Positions 18,035 to 26,740 of a stretch of 64,000 bases of DNA are shown piece by piece. Position 1 is the first letter of the stretch; each line of letters starts with the position of its first letter. The DNA is from Nodularia sp034931045 (GTDB lineage Bacteria; Cyanobacteriota; Cyanobacteriia; Cyanobacteriales; Nostocaceae). Where the stretch lies: assembly GCF_034931045.1 (NCBI RefSeq), contig NZ_JAYGHH010000014.1, positions 1 to 64,000 on the forward strand. Reading direction: 5' to 3'. The position numbers and the translations under genes were made by a program. The notes beneath the pieces are model-generated. The model made no database searches. It saw nothing but the letters and a program-made list of their open reading frames with translations, and had not been told where the DNA came from.

Positions 18035-20017
18035 TTACGATAAAGCCCATTTTCTAAACTTATCCATTTCATTATTCTTTACCGCTTCTAAAGCGATATT
18101 TGTATCAATTACCATTTCTCTGAAATAAAATTCTAAAGGCATAATTTCATCATCATGAGAAGTCTGATATATTTTATATGCAATGGCATATAATAAAGAG
18201 TGACAATACTCTCGGCTACGTTTTGCATAATAATCTAATAGCTTACTTTTGGTACTACTAGAATGAACAAGCATATTACGGATACGATAAATGTTATAAA
18301 CATCATCTTTGAGTTCAATAATCTTTTCAATTAAGTATTTTTCGCAATAATCATTGTCATAAAAAATTTTATGGACTTCATTTAAAGCTTGAGTTTCTAT
18401 GGCTTTGGCATCTAATTGTTTCTTGATTTCAGGAATTTTTTCTATAAATTTGTCTAAAATATCTATTTCATCTTTATTAGCAGATAAATAGTCTTGTAAA
18501 TCCTGAGCTATAGACTTAGATATTCTAAGTTCATTATGTACTAAAGGTGAAATAAAACTATATGCAACTTGTCTTAGTTTATTATATAAATTAAATTTTA
18601 ATTCACTCAAAACAAGCAGTAATTGTACTGTTCTAATACCATCTCCCTCAAGCCATAAATCTATAGTTTCTTTAAAAATCTTATTATTCGACGACAATTT
18701 CTGAGAAAGTTTGGGAAGTCGTTTAGAAAGTATTTTAGAATCTTCAGAGAATTTTTCTACAGCAAACCATGAATTTAATATTTCTTGAGAGCTTTGTGAA
18801 GCTTCAGTGGCTTGTCTGTACCAATCAGTAGAAGATAACCATTTTGCTACAGTTGGATGACATATATTTTCAGAAGATATCCACTGACCAAGCCTTTGTC
18901 GATTATTTTGTGATTCAATAGTTTGTTGTTTATCTTTCCCTTTAAAGCTAAAACCTCGAATTTCTCCTTGGGTATCACAAATAACCCAATCCTTTGATAA
19001 AAAGATAGCTTGGTCTTTCCTTTGTCGTGTTGAAAGAACAGCTATCGTTCTTTCAGCCATCTGTTGAGCTTTAATTCTCATAAATTTACTATCTACACCT
19101 CGGATAACAACAGCAATACAGTAATCCGATTTACTTTCCAAATCTCTACTTAAAATTCCATTTTCTTTTATGTATTTTCCATGTATTTGAGGACGATAAA
19201 ATTCAACTTTACCTATAGTAAAATTTTCGGAAAATTTTACACCTGTTATATTGAAAATGATTCTATAAGTTTGAGGTTCTCGACGATAAACTTCCTTTAA
19301 AAGACTTAGCCTCTGTTTAATAGTTAAACCTTGATAATAATTTTTAATATCTTCCCTGTATTCATCAATAGACTTTGTACCTTTTGATGGTGATCCAGAT
19401 ACCATTGGATATAAATTATCTTTTTCAGGAGATGTTAATATATCTTCAAACTTTTCAAATTGGTCATCTAATGTTGAATCCAATTCAAGCATTCCCTTGG
19501 CATTAAATAATATAATAATTGTATCTATAAGAAATCCCATTAAATCATAATTTAATTTTTCTTCAATCAATTTTTCATGTAAAATATCAATAATTTTTCC
19601 AAAGCTATCTTCTGATGTTAATTTGTTTTCTATACGTTGAGTTAATATTGAAATATCGTCTAATTGAAATTTAATGGCATCGTCAGATAAAGCTTCAGCA
19701 ATAAAATATAATTCTTGATTGACTTCTTGTGTCCATAATCTTTTAATTTTGTCTAATTCATCAATTTGTTCCTTTTTAAAAGTACAGTAAGTCGCAATTT
19801 GGGTTTTAAAGAATTTTTTACCATAAGCATTCTTAGAAAATCGATTTTCATTATTATGTATTTCTTCACGTAAATCGTTTAAAAGTAATAATAAATGACG
19901 GCTATAATCTCCTTTCTCATTATTTTCAATAATTTTACATCTTTCTGCCCATATTTGTTTTAATTTATCAAGATTTATGATGACATATTCAGGTGGATTG
20001 GATAAAGTATCATTCAT
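18035..20017 (-). CDS. Large HEPN-domain protein, possible antiviral ribonuclease
   Basis: A 660-residue soluble protein, AT-rich compared with flanking genes. The C-terminal part (about 410-650) is alpha-helical. It contains WFAVEKFSED near residue 417 and the motif IYRIRNMLVHSSS with Arg580-x4-His585, the RNase motif of HEPN domains, in the arrangement seen in Apea-like HEPN proteins (a W-x-A-x-E helix, then R-N-x-L-V-H). The N-terminal 400 residues are unrecognised: a helical segment (about 10-200), then a beta-rich segment (NFTIGKVEFYRP). Many HEPN proteins act in defence or toxin systems. No antitoxin-like partner is adjacent. Function is inferred. Confidence 0.7.
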   Translation of the reverse strand: MNDTLSNPPEYVIINLDKLKQIWAERCKIIENNEKGDYSRHLLLLLNDLREEIHNNENRFSKNAYGKKFFKTQIATYCTFKKEQIDELDKIKRLWTQEVNQELYFIAEALSDDAIKFQLDDISILTQRIENKLTSEDSFGKIIDILHEKLIEEKLNYDLMGFLIDTIIILFNAKGMLELDSTLDDQFEKFEDILTSPEKDNLYPMVSGSPSKGTKSIDEYREDIKNYYQGLTIKQRLSLLKEVYRREPQTYRIIFNITGVKFSENFTIGKVEFYRPQIHGKYIKENGILSRDLESKSDYCIAVVIRGVDSKFMRIKAQQMAERTIAVLSTRQRKDQAIFLSKDWVICDTQGEIRGFSFKGKDKQQTIESQNNRQRLGQWISSENICHPTVAKWLSSTDWYRQATEASQSSQEILNSWFAVEKFSEDSKILSKRLPKLSQKLSSNNKIFKETIDLWLEGDGIRTVQLLLVLSELKFNLYNKLRQVAYSFISPLVHNELRISKSIAQDLQDYLSANKDEIDILDKFIEKIPEIKKQLDAKAIETQALNEVHKIFYDNDYCEKYLIEKIIELKDDVYNIYRIRNMLVHSSSTKSKLLDYYAKRSREYCHSLLYAIAYKIYQTSHDDEIMPLEFYFREMVIDTNIALEAVKNNEMDKFRKWALS

Positions 20018-20129
20018 CGCTTTTAGTTAATATTAATAAGTTACTATTTACACCATTATAACACTTGATTGTGGAAAAATAAAAAGCTCCAAACTGGTCT
20101 TGATGTTTGCCTGATCTTTAAACATAAAA

Positions 20130-21599
20130 CTATTCAATTAAAAAGATTTGAGCTAATCTCCGAATACCTTCGGCTAGCTGTTGTTCTGTCAATTCACCGT
20201 AGCCAAAAATAAATTCACCTGTATGATCAGGTTTAAGATATTGGGATTTAGCAGACATGATTCCTACACCCATTTGGGCTGCACGATATATGATTTCTTC
20301 ATCGCTGAGATGGCTATGTATTTTTACCATTAAATGGATTCCCGCTTTTTCACCTAAAATAGTTACTCTTTCTCCCAGGTGAACATTTAACGCTTTAACC
20401 AGGACTTGACAACGCTGTTCATAAAGCGATCGCATCTTTCTAATATGACGTTCTAAATGTCCTTCGGTGATGAAATCTGTAAGTGCTTGCTGTTCTAGGA
20501 TTGGTAAATGGCGATCGCTTAACCACTTAGCACGGGCGAATATAGCCACTAAATTCTTTGGTAATACTAAATAACCAATCCGCAATCCGGGAAACAGCAC
20601 TTTTGAGAAAGTCCCAATATATAGCACTGAATCACTGCGATCTAAACCTTGTAAAGCCGGAATTGGTCTGTCACCATAGCGATATTCACTATCATAGTCA
20701 TCCTCAATGATCAATCCCCCGTTTTGTTGCGCCCAAGCTAATAGTTCTAAACGCCGAGGTAAAGACAAAATTGCTCCGGTGGGGAATTGGTGGGAAGGTG
20801 TGACATAGACAAGGGGAATGGGTTTGCTGTTATAATTAACCAATTCTTTGACAATCAAGCCGGAATCATCCACAGGAATCGGTAAAAGTTCAGCGCCTTG
20901 AGTCTGAAAAATCAAACGTGCGCTCATATAACCTGGATCTTCCAGTGCAATCATATCCCCAGGCTCAATTAATAGCCGCATAATTAAATCCAGTCCTTGC
21001 TGAGTCCCATTGACAATCAGCACTTGATCTGTGTCACATTTAACAGCACGGGAACGGGATAGATAAGAAGCGATCTCCTCTCGCAAAGGTTTGTAACCCA
21101 AGGGTTCTGTAGAATAATCCAACCAACTCAAATTACTGTAAAAGTAACGAGATAGTAATTTGCGCCACAGCTTCAGGGGAAATTGGTCTATGGCTGGTTG
21201 TCCGTAGCGAAAGTTAATCTCGGTATCAGGTGCGGCGATTCTCGGCAGATTTTCAGTTTGAGATAAAATCATCCCATACTGATTTAATTTAACTGGTGAA
21301 CGCGTAATTGTTTGGCTCGATTCTATCGGTTTTGAATGCAGCAAATCATCAGGAAGTTGAGCGCAAACAAAGGTTCCAGAACCCGAAATTGTGGTTAAAT
21401 AACCTTCACTCAAAAGTTGTTCATAGCTTTGAGTCACAGTAGTACGAGAAATACTCAAAGATTTGGCTAGTGATCGCGTTGACGGAATGCGGACTCCTGG
21501 CGACAATCGCCCGTTGAGAATGGCTTGACGCAGTTCTTGATATAGCTGCTGATACAGAGGTAGAGGGGAATTACTATTCAAGGCGATCGCTAAATCCAT
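20130..21599 (-). CDS. MocR/GntR-family PLP-dependent transcription regulator
   Basis: An N-terminal GntR winged helix (PLYQQLYQELRQAILNGRL, then TRSLAKSLSISRTTVTQSYEQL) is joined to a fold-type I aminotransferase-like domain with EDPGYMSARLIF, DDYDSEYRY and the PLP Schiff-base lysine in YIGTFSKVLFPGLRIGY. MocR proteins such as PdxR sense pyridoxal phosphate. The frame extends to a Met at 21659, but ATG 21599 (MDLAIALNSN) is preferred. The longer form would cover two operator-like AAAGTGG elements in the divergent promoter. The neighbour is a PNPOx-like flavoprotein, in keeping with vitamin B6-related control. Confidence 0.92.
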   Translation of the reverse strand: MDLAIALNSNSPLPLYQQLYQELRQAILNGRLSPGVRIPSTRSLAKSLSISRTTVTQSYEQLLSEGYLTTISGSGTFVCAQLPDDLLHSKPIESSQTITRSPVKLNQYGMILSQTENLPRIAAPDTEINFRYGQPAIDQFPLKLWRKLLSRYFYSNLSWLDYSTEPLGYKPLREEIASYLSRSRAVKCDTDQVLIVNGTQQGLDLIMRLLIEPGDMIALEDPGYMSARLIFQTQGAELLPIPVDDSGLIVKELVNYNSKPIPLVYVTPSHQFPTGAILSLPRRLELLAWAQQNGGLIIEDDYDSEYRYGDRPIPALQGLDRSDSVLYIGTFSKVLFPGLRIGYLVLPKNLVAIFARAKWLSDRHLPILEQQALTDFITEGHLERHIRKMRSLYEQRCQVLVKALNVHLGERVTILGEKAGIHLMVKIHSHLSDEEIIYRAAQMGVGIMSAKSQYLKPDHTGEFIFGYGELTEQQLAEGIRRLAQIFLIE

Positions 21600-21611
21600 A
21601 ATCCAGCAATG

Positions 21612-21661
21612 AAAGTGGACTGCTATTAAATCACAAAAGTGGCTCTTGTCTAATACCACTT
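21612..21661. promoter_or_regulatory. Operator-like AAAGTGG repeats between regulator and oxidase genes
   Basis: Two direct repeats, AAAGTGGACT (21612-21621) and AAAGTGGCTCT (21636-21646), start 24 bases apart, with a third in opposite orientation (ACCACTT, 21655-21661). The unit resembles the AAAGTGG(A/T)CTA motif reported for PdxR, a MocR protein of Corynebacterium. The position between divergent genes, about 50-95 bases before the oxidase-like start, fits a MocR operator. This is a motif match by eye. Confidence 0.6.
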
Positions 21662-21706
21662 GGGAAATTACGCTAACAGTGGTTGAAATAAGCGCCCCTA
21701 ACGATC

Positions 21707-22372
21707 ATGAATGAAATTAATCAGGAACAGTTAATCCCTACACAACGCAGTCAAATTAAGCGCGTACCTCAAAGGGGAAATTATGAGCGTCAGGTAATCT
21801 ATGACATTTTAGATGAAGGTTTAATCTGTCATGTAGGATTTGCGGTAAATAATCAGCCTTATGTGATTCCTACTGCTTATGGTCGGGTAGAAGACCAATT
21901 ATATATTCATGGTTCACCAGCTAGTCGGATGTTGCGATCGCTCCAAACTGGTATCGAAGTTTGCCTGACTGTGACGCTATTAGATGGTCTAGTCCTGGCG
22001 CGTTCTGCATTCCATCATTCCATGAATTACCGTTCAGTAGTAGTATTTGGGACAGCAACTATCGTCAAAGATCCGATTGATAAATTAGCAGCCTTGCGAG
22101 CATTTACTGACCATGTAATGCCCAAACGATGGGAGAATGTGCGCCCACCCCACCGCCAGGAAATACAGGGAACTCTGGTGCTTTCCTTACCTCTAACAGA
22201 AGCATCTGCCAAAGTGCGAACAGGGCCACCCCTAGATGATGAAGCCGATTATGCTTTACCTGTGTGGGCTGGTGTTTTGCCATTAAAATTAGTGGCTGGG
22301 GAAGCGATCGCAGATTCTCGTGTACCGTCAACTATTAATATACCTGTAGAGGTAGAAAACTATACTCGTTGA
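21707..22372 (+). CDS. PNPOx-like flavin-nucleotide-binding protein
   Basis: A 221-residue split-barrel protein of the pyridoxamine 5'-phosphate oxidase-like superfamily. After a basic N-terminus it has ILDEGLICHVGFAVNNQPYVIPTAYGRVEDQLYIHGSPASR, the flavin-binding beta-barrel signature, then FHHSMNYRSVVVFGTATIV. Relatives include NimA-type and uncharacterised FMN proteins; the exact substrate is unknown. It is divergent from, and probably controlled by, the MocR regulator next to it. Confidence 0.88.
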   Translation: MNEINQEQLIPTQRSQIKRVPQRGNYERQVIYDILDEGLICHVGFAVNNQPYVIPTAYGRVEDQLYIHGSPASRMLRSLQTGIEVCLTVTLLDGLVLARSAFHHSMNYRSVVVFGTATIVKDPIDKLAALRAFTDHVMPKRWENVRPPHRQEIQGTLVLSLPLTEASAKVRTGPPLDDEADYALPVWAGVLPLKLVAGEAIADSRVPSTINIPVEVENYTR

Positions 22373-22498
22373 CAGAAAAAGGGATAATCTCTCAAAACTT
22401 TAATGGCAAATAAATGAATCACACCAAGACGAAAGAACACCGAGAAATTAGGAACAGTGGGGTTTATTTGAGAGTAATATAGTGGTAAAGATGGCAAC

Positions 22499-24724
22499 GT
22501 GAAAACCCTGATTATTGACAACTACGACTCTTATACTTTTAACCTTTACCAATTAATTGCAGAAGTCAATGGAGAGTACCCCACAGTAATTTGCAACGAT
22601 CAAGTAGTATGGAATGAACTGAAACAATGGGAATTTGACAACATTGTAATTTCGCCAGGGCCTGGTCGTCCAGAAAAATCTCAAGATTTTGGGATCTGTC
22701 TTCAAATTATTCAAAATGCACAAGTACCAGTTCTAGGCGTTTGCCTTGGACATCAAGGTCTTGCTCATGGGTATGGAGGAAAAGTTGTTCATGCGCCTGA
22801 AGTTTGGCATGGTCGGCTCAGTGAAGTTTATCATACTGCTACTGATTTGTTTGAGGGAATACCTTCTCCTTTCTCTGTTGTTCGTTACCATTCTTTACTA
22901 GTTTTAGATGACCTACCGGACTGTTTAGAAAAAGTAGCATGGACGGAGGACAACTTGATCATGGGAATACGCCATCGCTCTTTACCACTATGGGGTGTGC
23001 AGTTTCATCCAGAGTCCATTTGTACTCAGCATGGACATACCTTGTTTAAGAATTTTCAAGACATTACCCGAAAATTTGCCCAAAAGTGCAACAAACGTCA
23101 GAAAAAACACTATTGGACAGGAAATAACAGCACTGCTCCTTTACCCACAAGTTTTTCTCACCAAAAACAACAACAGGAATTTAAACTTTGTACGCGCAAA
23201 CTGAATCTGTGTCTCGATACCGAGCAGATGTTTGTGCATTTGTTTGGCAATTCAACAACTGCATTTTGGCTAGATAGTAGTCGTGTTGAACCTGGTCTTT
23301 CTCGCTTTTCCTTTATGGGAGATAACAGTGGTGAAAACAGTCTCTTGATTCATTATCGGACGCGATCGCAAGAACTCAAAATTACACAATCAGATACTGT
23401 CAGCTTTAGAACAGAGGGGATTTTCGAGTATCTCCAACGGGAAATTGCACGGCGACACTGCCCATCTGATGATTTACCCTTTGATTTTAACTGCGGGTTT
23501 GTGGGTTACTTTGGCTATGAACTCAAGGCAGAATGTGGATCTCAATTAAACTATCCCTCTGCCTTACCCGATGCCATGTTCCTGTTAGCTGATCGAATGA
23601 TTGCAATTGATCATCAAGAGCAAACTATCTATCTACTTTGTCTAATTCAGCCAGGACAAACAACCTCAGATGAAGCTTGGTTTAAATCCATCAAACACCA
23701 AATTGAACACCTCCCCCCCCTGTCGCCTATTGTTCCTGAAAATAAAAAGACACCTGTGATTTTTCGATTAAGTCGCTCTGAAAAAACTTATCTTGATGAC
23801 ATTGAAAAATGTTTGCAAGAAATTCACGAAGGAGAAACTTATCAAGTTTGTTTAACAAACCAGATTTACACAGACACAACACCCGATCCCCTAGAGTTTT
23901 ATCGTTCATTACGCCGCATCAATCCTGCTCCTTATGCTGCCTTTTTGCGCTTTGGTGATGTGGTAATGTCTCCTATTGGTGTAGCCTCTGGTAGACAAGA
24001 AAGCATGGCGATCGCCTGTTCATCTCCAGAGCGATTTCTACACATTGATCGTCAAGGTTGGGTAGAAACAAAGCCCATCAAAGGGACGCTACCACGGGGA
24101 AAAACACCCGATGAAGATTTTATTTTGCGTGAACGATTGCGGAACAGTGAAAAAGATCAAGCTGAAAATTTGATGATTGTGGATTTGCTTCGCAATGATC
24201 TGGGGCGGGTTTGTGAAGTTGCTACTATCCATGTTCCCAAATTAATGGATGTGGAAACTTATGCTACAGTACATCAACTAGTAACGACCATTCGTGGTCA
24301 TTTACGTCCTAATATGAGTGCCACAGACTGCATTCGTAATGCCTTTCCTGGTGGTTCTATGACAGGCGCTCCCAAGCTCAGAACCATAGAGATTATTGAT
24401 CGATTAGAACAGGAAGCACGGGGAGTATATTCAGGGGCAATTGGCTTTTTGGGATTGAATGGTTCAGCTGATTTGAATATTGTCATTCGTACTGCTGTGT
24501 TGACTCCAAAACAAACTTCGATTGGCGTTGGTGGCGGTATTGTGGCACTTTCTGATCCCAAAATAGAGTTTCAAGAAACAATGCTGAAAGCAAAGGCATT
24601 GATCCATGCCATGATTATGACAACACATGGGGTTTTCGACCCCGACCAATATTATATCCAGGGAATAGATACGGCAGTTTTTGATAGTCATGAAAATGTG
24701 CGGGCAAAGATTTATGAAACCTAA
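22499..24724 (+). CDS. pabB: Fused aminodeoxychorismate synthase (glutaminase + synthase)
   Basis: Makes 4-amino-4-deoxychorismate from chorismate and glutamine for folate synthesis. Residues 1-195 are a class I glutamine amidotransferase (Cys82 in VLGVCLGHQG, His170 and Glu172 in VQFHPES), equivalent to PabA. Residues about 215-735 are the chorismate-binding synthase. The motif TKPIKGTLPRG has the Lys that marks PabB rather than TrpE (PIAGT), and FPGGSMTGAPKLRTIEIIDR supports PabB. It starts with GTG at 22499, since the conserved TLIIDNYDSYT follows at once. The PabA-PabB fusion resembles plant and actinobacterial enzymes. No pabC is adjacent. Confidence 0.93.
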   Translation: MKTLIIDNYDSYTFNLYQLIAEVNGEYPTVICNDQVVWNELKQWEFDNIVISPGPGRPEKSQDFGICLQIIQNAQVPVLGVCLGHQGLAHGYGGKVVHAPEVWHGRLSEVYHTATDLFEGIPSPFSVVRYHSLLVLDDLPDCLEKVAWTEDNLIMGIRHRSLPLWGVQFHPESICTQHGHTLFKNFQDITRKFAQKCNKRQKKHYWTGNNSTAPLPTSFSHQKQQQEFKLCTRKLNLCLDTEQMFVHLFGNSTTAFWLDSSRVEPGLSRFSFMGDNSGENSLLIHYRTRSQELKITQSDTVSFRTEGIFEYLQREIARRHCPSDDLPFDFNCGFVGYFGYELKAECGSQLNYPSALPDAMFLLADRMIAIDHQEQTIYLLCLIQPGQTTSDEAWFKSIKHQIEHLPPLSPIVPENKKTPVIFRLSRSEKTYLDDIEKCLQEIHEGETYQVCLTNQIYTDTTPDPLEFYRSLRRINPAPYAAFLRFGDVVMSPIGVASGRQESMAIACSSPERFLHIDRQGWVETKPIKGTLPRGKTPDEDFILRERLRNSEKDQAENLMIVDLLRNDLGRVCEVATIHVPKLMDVETYATVHQLVTTIRGHLRPNMSATDCIRNAFPGGSMTGAPKLRTIEIIDRLEQEARGVYSGAIGFLGLNGSADLNIVIRTAVLTPKQTSIGVGGGIVALSDPKIEFQETMLKAKALIHAMIMTTHGVFDPDQYYIQGIDTAVFDSHENVRAKIYET

Positions 24725-24830
24725 TTTGATTCAGTTTGAAATTACAAATTTTTGTATAAGATATTGATGTATTAGCTTTAAAAAAGCTGGGCATATCTAC
24801 ATAAAAATCTGTATAATTTAATTATTATAA

Positions 24831-24890
24831 ACGAACCACAGAGACACAGAGGAAACAGAGTTATGAAAGTTTGAAAGGTTTTTTGCGTTA
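24831..24890. repeat. ACGAACCACAGAGACACAGA-type repeat
   Basis: Starts ACGAACCACAGAGACACAGA and continues with AACAGAGTTATGAAAGTTTG. A related copy lies at 62262-62316, and reversed fragments (TCTGTGTCCTCTGCGTC) occur in the element at 26606-26720. This is one of the commonest interspersed repeats of filamentous cyanobacteria. Confidence 0.7.
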
Positions 24891-25014
24891 TGGCGGTATG
24901 CATTTGAATGAAGTACATCATAGCCTCCTCCTCCCTTGCGGGTTGAGTTTCTTGTATCTCAATCAAAGGAAATTTAGTTATTCAAAATCGGTAATTATTT
25001 TTATGTAAAGGCTC

Positions 25015-26460
25015 ATGAATCAATCTGTAAAAACATCTTGGCAAGCAGTCCGTACTACTTTTCAAAGGATTTGGGGTTACGATGATTTTCGTCCACCACA
25101 GGGGGAAATAGTCAGCAGTTTATTAGCCAAAAAAGATGCCTTGATTATTATGCCTACAGGGGGCGGAAAATCGATTTGCTTTCAACTTCCTGCACTGCTA
25201 CAAACAGGATTAACTTTAGTAGTTTCGCCCTTGGTAGCACTAATGGAAAATCAAGTCCAAGAATTACTTCAACGTCAACAAAAAGCCGCACTTTTGCATA
25301 GTGAATTGCCAACCTATCAACGCCGTACTACATTGCAAGCTTTAGAAAGACAAAAATTAAGATTATTATATGTATCACCAGAAACTTTATTAAGTGCGCC
25401 AGTTTGGGAAAAATTATGTCATCCCAACTTACAAATTAACGGTTTAATCTTAGATGAAGCCCATTGTTTAGTACAGTGGGGAGAGACATTTCGCCCAGCT
25501 TACCGGAGATTAGGCGCAGTTAGACCCGCACTACTCAAAACAAAACCGCCAGGAACAAAAATCAGTATTGCTGCTTTTACCGCTACTGCTGACCCCACAG
25601 CCCAAAATACTATTCAAACAGTTTTACAATTACAGCAACCAGACATTTTTAGATTAAATCCCTACCGCCCAAATTTGCATCCCACTGTTCGCATAGCTTG
25701 GACTCCACGCAGTAGAAAACAGCAATTATTAAAATTTATTCAAAATCGACCAAAACAATCGGGATTAATTTATGTTCGCACTAGAAAAGATAGCGAAAAT
25801 TTAGCTACATGGTTAGCAGAGATGGGTTATACCACAGCTAGTTATCATGCTGGATTGGGTGCAGCAGAACGCCGAGATGTAGAAGCTAAATGGTTAAGTG
25901 GTAAAATTCCCTTTGTGGTTTGTACCTGTGCCTTTGGGATGGGGATAAATAAATCAGATGTGCGCTGGGTTATCCATTTTCACGCACCTCACCTGATGTC
26001 TGAATATGTGCAAGAAATTGGCCGGGCGGGACGAGATGGAAAAGCAGCAGAAGCATTAACTTTGATCAGTGAACCTACAGGCTGGTTAGATCCAGAGGAT
26101 CAGCAAAGACAAAAGTTTTTTGATGAACAAATGCGATCGCAACAACGCACAGCACAGCAATTAGTGAAAAAATTACCTCGGCAGGGAGAAGTGAATGCAG
26201 TCACCCGTGAATTTCGTAATGCTTCTACAGCTTTGGCTTTACTTCACAGCAGTGGTCAATTAAAGTGGCTTGACCCGTTTCATTACATGATTGAGTCAGG
26301 GGGGAAAAATCAGCCAATGACACAATCACAAGCTGCTAAACAAATGCAGCAATATTTGCATACTAAAAAATGTCGGTGGCAATTTTTATTAAATGCCTTT
26401 GGTTTTGAAAAAGAAGCTGCTAACTGGCATTGTGGACATTGTGATAATTGTCGAGATTAG
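25015..26460 (+). CDS. recQ: RecQ-family ATP-dependent DNA helicase (short form)
   Basis: A superfamily 2 helicase acting 3'-5' in recombination and repair. The 481 residues include motif I MPTGGGKSICFQLPA, the DEAH box LDEAHCLVQWG, TAFTATADP (motif III), SGLIYVRTRKDSE (IV), CTCAFGMGINKSDVRWVIHF (V) and QEIGRAGRDGK (VI). The C-terminal RecQ zinc-binding region ends in WHCGHCDNCRD. The protein stops there, so the winged-helix (RQC) and HRDC domains of E. coli RecQ are missing. This compact form is common in cyanobacteria. The gene is not in an operon. Confidence 0.93.
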   Translation: MNQSVKTSWQAVRTTFQRIWGYDDFRPPQGEIVSSLLAKKDALIIMPTGGGKSICFQLPALLQTGLTLVVSPLVALMENQVQELLQRQQKAALLHSELPTYQRRTTLQALERQKLRLLYVSPETLLSAPVWEKLCHPNLQINGLILDEAHCLVQWGETFRPAYRRLGAVRPALLKTKPPGTKISIAAFTATADPTAQNTIQTVLQLQQPDIFRLNPYRPNLHPTVRIAWTPRSRKQQLLKFIQNRPKQSGLIYVRTRKDSENLATWLAEMGYTTASYHAGLGAAERRDVEAKWLSGKIPFVVCTCAFGMGINKSDVRWVIHFHAPHLMSEYVQEIGRAGRDGKAAEALTLISEPTGWLDPEDQQRQKFFDEQMRSQQRTAQQLVKKLPRQGEVNAVTREFRNASTALALLHSSGQLKWLDPFHYMIESGGKNQPMTQSQAAKQMQQYLHTKKCRWQFLLNAFGFEKEAANWHCGHCDNCRD

Positions 26461-26557
26461 ATTTTTTGCTGGTAAATAATAGTAAACCCGGATTTTTTAC
26501 AAGCTTTGCGATCTCTATTACCAAATCTTTATCAGGCTTAGATTTCAAGCATTTTAT

Positions 26558-26581
26558 ATACTACACGAATCACTGTAGTAT
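26558..26581. promoter_or_regulatory. Perfect palindrome of unknown role
   Basis: Inverted repeat ATACTACA/TGTAGTAT (26558-26565 and 26574-26581) with an 8-nt spacer, between recQ and the repeat element at 26606. No T-run follows, so it looks more like a protein-binding site or element end than a terminator. Confidence 0.4.
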
Positions 26582-26605
26582 GTGAACGGGGTATTTTATT
26601 TTAAC

Positions 26606-26720
26606 AGGACTTACGCAAAAACTCTCTCAAACCCTTATTCTTCTGTGTCCTCTGCGTCTGTGTGGTATGCGCTGCGCGCACGCTACGCTAACGTTATGGC
26701 GTAATTTCTGCGTAAGCCCT
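26606..26720. mobile_element. MITE-like element with terminal inverted repeats
   Basis: The left end AGGACTTACGCAAAAA is matched at the right by TTTCTGCGTAAGCCCT, giving 12-bp terminal inverted repeats AGG(A/G)CTTACGCA. The interior holds TCTGTGTCCTCTGCGTCTGTG and a short inverted GCGTAGCGTG-type palindrome common in cyanobacteria. There is no coding capacity, and no clear target duplication was seen. The same left end begins again at 63973 at the edge of the window. Confidence 0.6.
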
Positions 26721-26740
26721 CTTACTTTTGGAATTAGAAA

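Noticed and set aside
22499..24724. Reading the fused enzyme as anthranilate synthase (TrpE-TrpG)
   Set aside because: The PIKGT lysine and the MTGAPKLR motif mark aminodeoxychorismate synthase rather than TrpE, which has PIAGT.
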